A DNA stretch of 10,392 bases from Acidobacteriota bacterium. Its GTDB lineage: Bacteria; Acidobacteriota; Vicinamibacteria; Vicinamibacterales; UBA2999. The stretch spans positions 1-10,392 of the forward strand of contig JACCSI010000290.1 in the NCBI GenBank assembly GCA_013813075.1. Reading direction: 5' to 3'. The first letter of the stretch is position 1; each line of letters starts with the position of its first letter. The translations under genes were made by a program, and so were the position numbers. Below, in pieces: positions 6,830-10,392 of this stretch. Below the pieces are notes generated by a model. That model was given only the letters and a program-made list of their open reading frames with translations, was not told where the DNA came from and ran no database searches.

Positions 6830-7876
6830 TTACTTTTTCTCGAAGAGGTCGGCCTTGACGCTCGGGTTGACCTGGACCTTTTCAATGGTCCATTCCTCGA
6901 CCGTTTTGCCGTCGACGGCCTGGGTCAGGCGGTGGGGCAGCATGACGCCGTCGACTTTTTTGTAGTCGCCGAGATAGAGGTTGATCGTGCTTGGCGCCGG
7001 TGGCGGCATCGCGGCCATGCGTCGACGCATCTCTTCGACGTTGGGACGCTGGCCCTCGCCCGCCGCTGCAGCACCGGCGGCACCCGACGCTCCCGGTGTC
7101 GCGGGTGTCGTTGGGGTGCTCGGCGTGCCTGTACCGGCAGCTGCGCCTGCCGTCTCCGGGGGCGCGCCGCCACCGCGACGTCCACCGCCGCCCGCGCCGC
7201 CACCACGGCCGCCCGGACCACCGGGCCCACCACCGCGACCGCCCATCTGAATGCGCGGCCGCACTTCCTGGTACTGCAGCATCAACGGCATGTGCGTGGT
7301 CTGGTCGACGAAGATGCGCACGGCCTGGCCGGCTTCGTTTTTTACTTCGAGGACGTCGGCCTTCCCTTCGGGCGCCTCGGCCACTGCGACGTATGTGGGC
7401 TGCAACCCGGTGCCGCCCAGAAACGCGAGGACGTAGCGATTGAACTCGGTGCGGAAGCGACGCAGACGCGCCTGTTCGATCTGTTCGGCGTTGAGCTCCT
7501 GGCCACCGGGCCCGCCCGGTCCACGCATGACGATCTGCATGCCGCCGCCCATGCCGCCACGATTTTGCATGTCTTCCCACGACGTCGCGCCGGCCAGCAC
7601 CGACGTGCGCTCCATCGACATGCCCGCCATCATCTCGGTGTCTTCGCTGCGGTGCATGTTGCCAGGTAGTTGCAAGGTCAGCGCAAGGGTGCCCTGCACC
7701 TGGCGATTGCCCATCTCGCGAGCAAACGGCCCCTCGAGCGACAGTGCTTTGACCTGTTCCAACCGGGTGCCGCCGAGAGTGGCACGCGCTTGTTGCATGA
7801 CTGCCGCCGCTTTGTCCTGTGCGGCGAGTGGCACGGCGAGCGCAACGACCGCCGCTGCGCAAATCAAACGTTTCAT
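6830..7876 (-). CDS. Secreted LolA-like (outer-membrane lipoprotein-sorting fold) protein with Gly-rich low-complexity insert
   Basis: The 348-residue protein has a signal peptide, MKRLICAAAVVALAVPLAAQ, with likely cleavage near residue 19 or 20. The mature part reads like the curved beta-sheet fold of LolA/LolB-type proteins: an N-terminal ARATLGG helix, VKALSLEG, LTLQLPGNMHRSEDTE, and a C-terminal YKKVDGVMLPHRLTQ...EEWTIEKVQVNPSVKADLF. This resemblance is by pattern only. VRIFVDQTTHMPLMLQY is a central strand pair. Residues 212-285 form a Gly/Arg-rich then Ala/Pro/Thr-rich stretch splitting the domain. The second of two tandem ATGs (7876) is preferred because AAGGAG lies six bases before it and only three before the first. 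The frame stays open upstream to 8473, but that part crosses the divergent promoter and kinase gene and is not real. It sits five bases ahead of the TonB receptor gene, so it may be a periplasmic partner of that receptor; the function is not known. Confidence 0.8.
   Translation of the reverse strand: MKRLICAAAVVALAVPLAAQDKAAAVMQQARATLGGTRLEQVKALSLEGPFAREMGNRQVQGTLALTLQLPGNMHRSEDTEMMAGMSMERTSVLAGATSWEDMQNRGGMGGGMQIVMRGPGGPGGQELNAEQIEQARLRRFRTEFNRYVLAFLGGTGLQPTYVAVAEAPEGKADVLEVKNEAGQAVRIFVDQTTHMPLMLQYQEVRPRIQMGGRGGGPGGPGGRGGGAGGGGRRGGGAPPETAGAAAGTGTPSTPTTPATPGASGAAGAAAAGEGQRPNVEEMRRRMAAMPPPAPSTINLYLGDYKKVDGVMLPHRLTQAVDGKTVEEWTIEKVQVNPSVKADLFEKK
7022..7243 (-). repeat. Low-complexity GC-rich tract coding a Gly/Arg then Ala/Pro/Thr-rich segment
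   Basis: This corresponds to residues 212-285 of the LolA-like protein: runs such as GGRGGGPGGPGGRGGG, then GTPSTPTTPATPGAS, then alanine runs. The codons vary, so it is not a simple DNA tandem repeat, but short GGN repeats could favour slippage and length variation. It lies between two recognisable parts of the protein fold and probably forms a disordered loop. Confidence 0.65.
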
Positions 7877-7882
7877 CATCGA

Positions 7883-7888
7883 CTCCTT
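7883..7888 (-). promoter_or_regulatory. Ribosome-binding site deciding the LolA-like gene start
   Basis: AAGGAG on the minus strand (CTCCTT as printed) is a strong Shine-Dalgarno match. Its spacing is three bases to the ATG at 7879 and six to the ATG at 7876, favouring the latter. Confidence 0.65.
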
Positions 7889-8050
7889 CACAGGTTCCGA
7901 ATGGGTAGACCGACCTCTTCGAACGGGTTTGAAACGTCGAAACCGGGGACGCCAAACATCTTCGATTCCCGACCTCGCGCCCGCGGTCACCGCCCCGCAT
8001 GTTGCCGAGCCCGTGTGCGAAGCCGTCGTCCCCGTGGCGCTCTGATGATC

Positions 8051-8078
8051 ATTACGACGTTCTGGTCGATTACGACGT
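8051..8078. repeat. Perfect 10-base direct repeat ATTACGACGT (8051-8060 and 8069-8078)
   Basis: The two identical decamers are 18 bases apart start to start, separated by TCTGGTCG. They lie about 90-118 bases before the kinase start and about 175-200 bases before the LolA-like gene start, a position suited to a regulator binding site. Chance repetition of ten bases within such a short interval is unlikely. Confidence 0.5.
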
Positions 8079-8097
8079 AAAGCCTCCGCAAAGAGGT

Positions 8098-8112
8098 TGT
8101 TAAGGATGTTAA
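8098..8112 (+). promoter_or_regulatory. TGTTAA-GGA-TGTTAA direct repeat, candidate regulator site
   Basis: Two TGTTAA hexamers with a 9-base period lie about 57-71 bases upstream of the kinase start. OmpR/PhoP-type regulators bind short direct repeats, usually with periods near 10-11, so the spacing here is slightly tight. It is AT-rich in a GC-rich region. Confidence 0.35.
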
Positions 8113-8122
8113 AAACGCCGGT

Positions 8123-8145
8123 TGGCGCCAGATGGCGTCGTTTTT
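8123..8145 (+). terminator. Terminator-like stem-loop with T5 tract just upstream of the histidine kinase start
   Basis: Bases 8123-8129 can pair with 8134-8140 (seven pairs including two G-U, tetraloop AGAT), directly followed by TTTTT at 8141-8145, the form of an intrinsic terminator on the plus strand. No plus-strand gene ends here; the kinase ATG lies 23 bases further on. An alternative four-pair hairpin at 8116-8127 (CGCC-GGTT-GGCG) shares two bases with this stem and cannot form at the same time. It may therefore be an attenuator in the kinase leader, or block read-through into the operon. Confidence 0.4.
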
Positions 8146-8168
8146 CCCTGCTAGACTCGCCTTGAGTC

Positions 8169-10151
8169 ATGAAGGGCCCGCCCCGCATCTCCGGCGTCAC
8201 GCTGCTGGCGGCGGCCATCGTGGTCCTGCTCCCCGCCCTCGCGTGGCTGCAGTATTCGTGGCTCGACCAGATTGCAGACGCGGACCGCGAACGGCGGGCG
8301 CGGACGCTGCAAACGGCAGCCTCGCAGCTGGCCCAGGATTTTGACGGAGAAGTCGGCAAGGCGGTCCTGGCGCTGCAAATCGACCCCTCCACGGCAGAAC
8401 GACGCGACTGGCCATCGTTTGCGGAGAAATACCAGCTCTGGGCAGAGACGGCGGCGACGCCGCGCATGGTCAAGGCGATCTACTTCGTGGACGCTCCCGA
8501 TCCACACCGCGGCGGCCCGCCAGGAGACGCGCCGGCGCTGCGTGTATGGAATGTGGAGACGCAGTCGTTCGAGGAGACCGCGTGGCCCGCCGAGCTGTCG
8601 TCCGTGCGGTCACGCCTTGCGGGCGAGAACGGAACCGTCATGGACCTGCAGTTTGCCTTGCCGTTACGCAGTGGCGCGGATCGTGGCGAGCGGCGCGACC
8701 GCAGCGTTCAGCGGATGCTCTTTCCACCCACCCACGCCGGCGACGAGCAAACCAGCGTGGTCCCGGTGATACGGGTCATCCCGGGCCAGCCCGGGGGAAC
8801 GATGCCGCCAGTGCCGCCGGACGTCAAGCTGCTGGGGTTCACGGTCGTGAGGCTCGACCTCGCGGCGCTCGGCAGCGACGTCTTGCCAAGGCTGGTGCGC
8901 CGCCATCTTTACGACAACGCCGGCGCCACCGACTTTCTCGTCGCGGTCGTCTCGCGCGACAATCCCTCGCACGTCATCTTTGAATCGGAGCCTGGCGCGG
9001 CAAGTGCCGTTGGCGCCTCGCCTGACGAAACGGTCTGGCTCCTTGGTCCGCGCATGGGACCCTTTGCGTTCATGACGCGCGGCGACGGCCGCAGCGGCGG
9101 CGGCCGTGTCACGGTATCGCGCGAAGTCGTCAACGACCACCCACCACCCCCCGCGCCACGCCCGGTGACCGCGGATAAGGTGGTCGTCAACGTGATCGAG
9201 GCGCGCCGCAACGACAACCTGGTGGCCATGCCGGGCGGTGGCACTCGCGAGGGCCACTGGCGCCTGCTCGCCAAGCATCGCGCCGGCTCCCTGGAAGCTG
9301 CGGTTGCCGCCGCTCGCACCCGCAACTTTGCACTGAGTTCCGGAATTCTTGCGCTGCTCGCGGGGGCGATCGGCTTGATTGTGGTGTCGGCGCGGCGGGC
9401 CGATCGCCTGGCACGTCAGCAGTTGGAGTTCGTCGCCGCCGTATCGCACGAGCTGCGCACGCCGGTCTCGGTCATCGGCGCAGCCGCCGGCAACCTTGCG
9501 GACGGAGTCGTTGACGAACACGACCGCGTCCGGCGCTATGGGGCGACCATTCAGACGGAGGCGCGCCGTCTCGCTGAAACCGTCGAGCGTGTACTGCAAC
9601 TCGCTGGCATCGCGGCCGGTCGCGCCGCCGCCTCACCGTCGCTGGTGCCAGGCCATCTCCTGATCAACGATGCCGTGACGGCCGTGCGACACGATACCGA
9701 AGCGGCCGGTGTGACCATCGAGCGTCACATCCCCGACGCGTTGCCATCGGTCGAGGGTGATGCCATGGCGCTGCGATCGGCGCTTCAGAACCTGATTGGG
9801 AACGCCGTCAAGTATTCCGGCGCCGCGCGATGGGTACGGATTAGCGCCCAGGCAGACGGCCGCACACTGCGGATCGCCATCGAAGATCGTGGGCTTGGCA
9901 TCGACGCCGCGGATCGCAAACACATCTTCGAGCCGTTTTTCCGCGGGCGCGAAGCGCAGTCGCGGCAAATCCAGGGCAGTGGACTGGGGCTGCATCTCGT
10001 GCAGCGCATCGTGCAGGCCCATGGCGGTACCGTATCGGTGCACAGCGAGCCCGGCAAGGGGAGCACGTTCATTCTGGTGCTGCCAACCGCGGCGACGACG
10101 CCATCCGGGGCCGGCGCGCACAACGAGTCTCCGATTCCGGCTCGCCCGTAG
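8169..10151 (+). CDS. Membrane sensor histidine kinase with a large periplasmic region
   Basis: The 660-residue protein has a first membrane segment at about 9-27 and a second at about 388-407. They enclose roughly 360 residues of extracytoplasmic sensor that I cannot assign to a named domain; it contains Pro/Gly-rich parts such as PPVPPDVK and HPPPPAPRP. There is no clear HAMP domain. The HisKA domain follows directly, with phosphoacceptor His427 in AAVSHELRTPVS. The ATPase domain has the N box NLIGNAVKYS (Asn545), G1 DRGLGID (573-579), F box FEPFFRG and G2 GSGLGLHLVQ (603-610). All catalytic boxes look intact. It should autophosphorylate and pass phosphate to the regulator encoded six bases downstream. 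The ATG at 8169 gives a proper first membrane helix; its ribosome-binding site is weak. Divergence from the TonB receptor gene pair suggests, but does not show, control of those genes. Confidence 0.93.
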   Translation: MKGPPRISGVTLLAAAIVVLLPALAWLQYSWLDQIADADRERRARTLQTAASQLAQDFDGEVGKAVLALQIDPSTAERRDWPSFAEKYQLWAETAATPRMVKAIYFVDAPDPHRGGPPGDAPALRVWNVETQSFEETAWPAELSSVRSRLAGENGTVMDLQFALPLRSGADRGERRDRSVQRMLFPPTHAGDEQTSVVPVIRVIPGQPGGTMPPVPPDVKLLGFTVVRLDLAALGSDVLPRLVRRHLYDNAGATDFLVAVVSRDNPSHVIFESEPGAASAVGASPDETVWLLGPRMGPFAFMTRGDGRSGGGRVTVSREVVNDHPPPPAPRPVTADKVVVNVIEARRNDNLVAMPGGGTREGHWRLLAKHRAGSLEAAVAAARTRNFALSSGILALLAGAIGLIVVSARRADRLARQQLEFVAAVSHELRTPVSVIGAAAGNLADGVVDEHDRVRRYGATIQTEARRLAETVERVLQLAGIAAGRAAASPSLVPGHLLINDAVTAVRHDTEAAGVTIERHIPDALPSVEGDAMALRSALQNLIGNAVKYSGAARWVRISAQADGRTLRIAIEDRGLGIDAADRKHIFEPFFRGREAQSRQIQGSGLGLHLVQRIVQAHGGTVSVHSEPGKGSTFILVLPTAATTPSGAGAHNESPIPARP

Positions 10152-10157
10152 CGGTCA

Positions 10158-10392
10158 ATGTCCTTTGCCCGCGTTCTCCTCGTTGAAGACGAGCCGGGCT
10201 TGCAGCTTGCGCTCAGCGATCGCCTCATTGCCGAAGGCTACCGCGTGGAGACCGCTGGCGACGGCAACACCGCAGTGGTGCGCGCGACCGGCGAGCCGTT
10301 CGACCTGATCATTCTGGACGTGATGCTGCCGGGTCGCGACGGCTTCGATGTCGCCAGGACCGTGCGCCAGCAAGGTGTGCAGACGCCGATCC
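10158..10392 (+). CDS. OmpR-type response regulator, N-terminal receiver part (cut by right edge)
   Basis: Seventy-eight codons are visible from the ATG at 10158, which follows the kinase stop after six bases. The receiver domain shows the acidic pair Glu10/Asp11 in LLVEDEPG and the phosphoacceptor Asp54 in LIILDVMLPGRDGFDV. The tail VRQQGVQTPI matches the stretch before the conserved Thr/Ser switch residue, which lies beyond the edge. The output domain is not in the window; the style of the receiver and the paired membrane kinase suggest an OmpR/PhoB winged-helix DNA-binding domain. It is certainly the cognate partner of the upstream kinase by operon position. Confidence 0.9.
   Translation, partial: MSFARVLLVEDEPGLQLALSDRLIAEGYRVETAGDGNTAVVRATGEPFDLIILDVMLPGRDGFDVARTVRQQGVQTPI

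Larger units (their letters stand above)
7880..8168. promoter_or_regulatory. Divergent regulatory region between the LolA-like/TonB genes and the two-component system
   Basis: No gene is seen in these 289 bases; both flanking genes point outwards, so at least two promoters should lie here. No standard -35/-10 pair is convincing. The half nearest the kinase is markedly richer in A and T and contains, in order, two copies of ATTACGACGT, a TGTTAA direct repeat and a terminator-like stem-loop. The encoded response regulator is a plausible ligand of these repeats; this is inference. Confidence 0.55.

Noticed and set aside
7180..7245. GC-rich repeats as a possible tandem-repeat or CRISPR-like array
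   Set aside because: They are explained as codons of a Gly/Arg-rich protein segment; unit length and spacing are irregular.
6749..7669. Plus-strand open frame of about 306 codons
   Set aside because: It is antisense to the LolA-like gene and the receptor start. Its Ala/Arg/Thr-rich content mirrors the Gly-rich tract on the real strand.
7877..8473. N-terminal extension of the LolA-like gene, open in frame back to 8473
   Set aside because: The extension crosses the divergent promoter region and lies antisense to the kinase gene. A signal peptide and strong ribosome-binding site mark the start at 7876.
8664..9599. Minus-strand open frame of about 311 codons
   Set aside because: It is antisense to the histidine kinase, with no recognisable motifs; long shadow frames are expected in GC-rich coding DNA.

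Overview
The window is high-GC, densely coded bacterial chromosome. Three features together suggest a soil or sediment Acidobacteriota member, possibly Vicinamibacteria-like: an ADOP-type FtsX/MacB permease, an Oar-like TonB-dependent receptor with an N-terminal carboxypeptidase-regulatory-like domain, and S9 peptidase debris. That placement is inference from gene families; no rRNA or marker gene is present.

Left part (1-1150): the N-terminal third of an ADOP-type permease runs off the left edge on the minus strand. Behind it lies a decayed, 5'-truncated S9 (prolyl oligopeptidase-like) peptidase. Its Ser, Asp and His catalytic motifs are all still readable, but in three different reading frames separated by single-base indels.

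Middle part (1169-4083): a plus-strand pair encodes a fold-type III PLP enzyme of the D-threonine aldolase / D-serine dehydratase family and, 43 bases later, a lone bacterial microcompartment hexameric shell protein (BMC-H). Facing it on the minus strand is a coupled pair: a ThiO-type glycine/D-amino-acid oxidase and a pterin-4a-carbinolamine dehydratase. The dehydratase gene overlaps the 3' end of the BMC-H gene by 17 bases. If the PLP enzyme is a D-threonine aldolase it would release glycine and acetaldehyde. Acetaldehyde is a typical microcompartment cargo intermediate and glycine is the classical ThiO substrate, so a small D-amino-acid catabolic neighbourhood is a reasonable but unproven reading.

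Right part (4197-10392): two minus-strand genes only 5 bases apart encode a secreted LolA-like protein and a TonB-dependent outer-membrane receptor. Both carry an unusual Gly-rich low-complexity segment. They are divergent from a plus-strand two-component system: a sensor histidine kinase with a large periplasmic region, then an OmpR-type response regulator cut by the right edge. The roughly 290-base divergent region holds a perfect 10-base direct repeat, a TGTTAA direct repeat, and a terminator-like stem-loop with a T tract just ahead of the kinase start, with a weaker competing hairpin. It is the best candidate regulatory region here. No RNA genes, IS elements, CRISPR arrays or attachment sites were seen.
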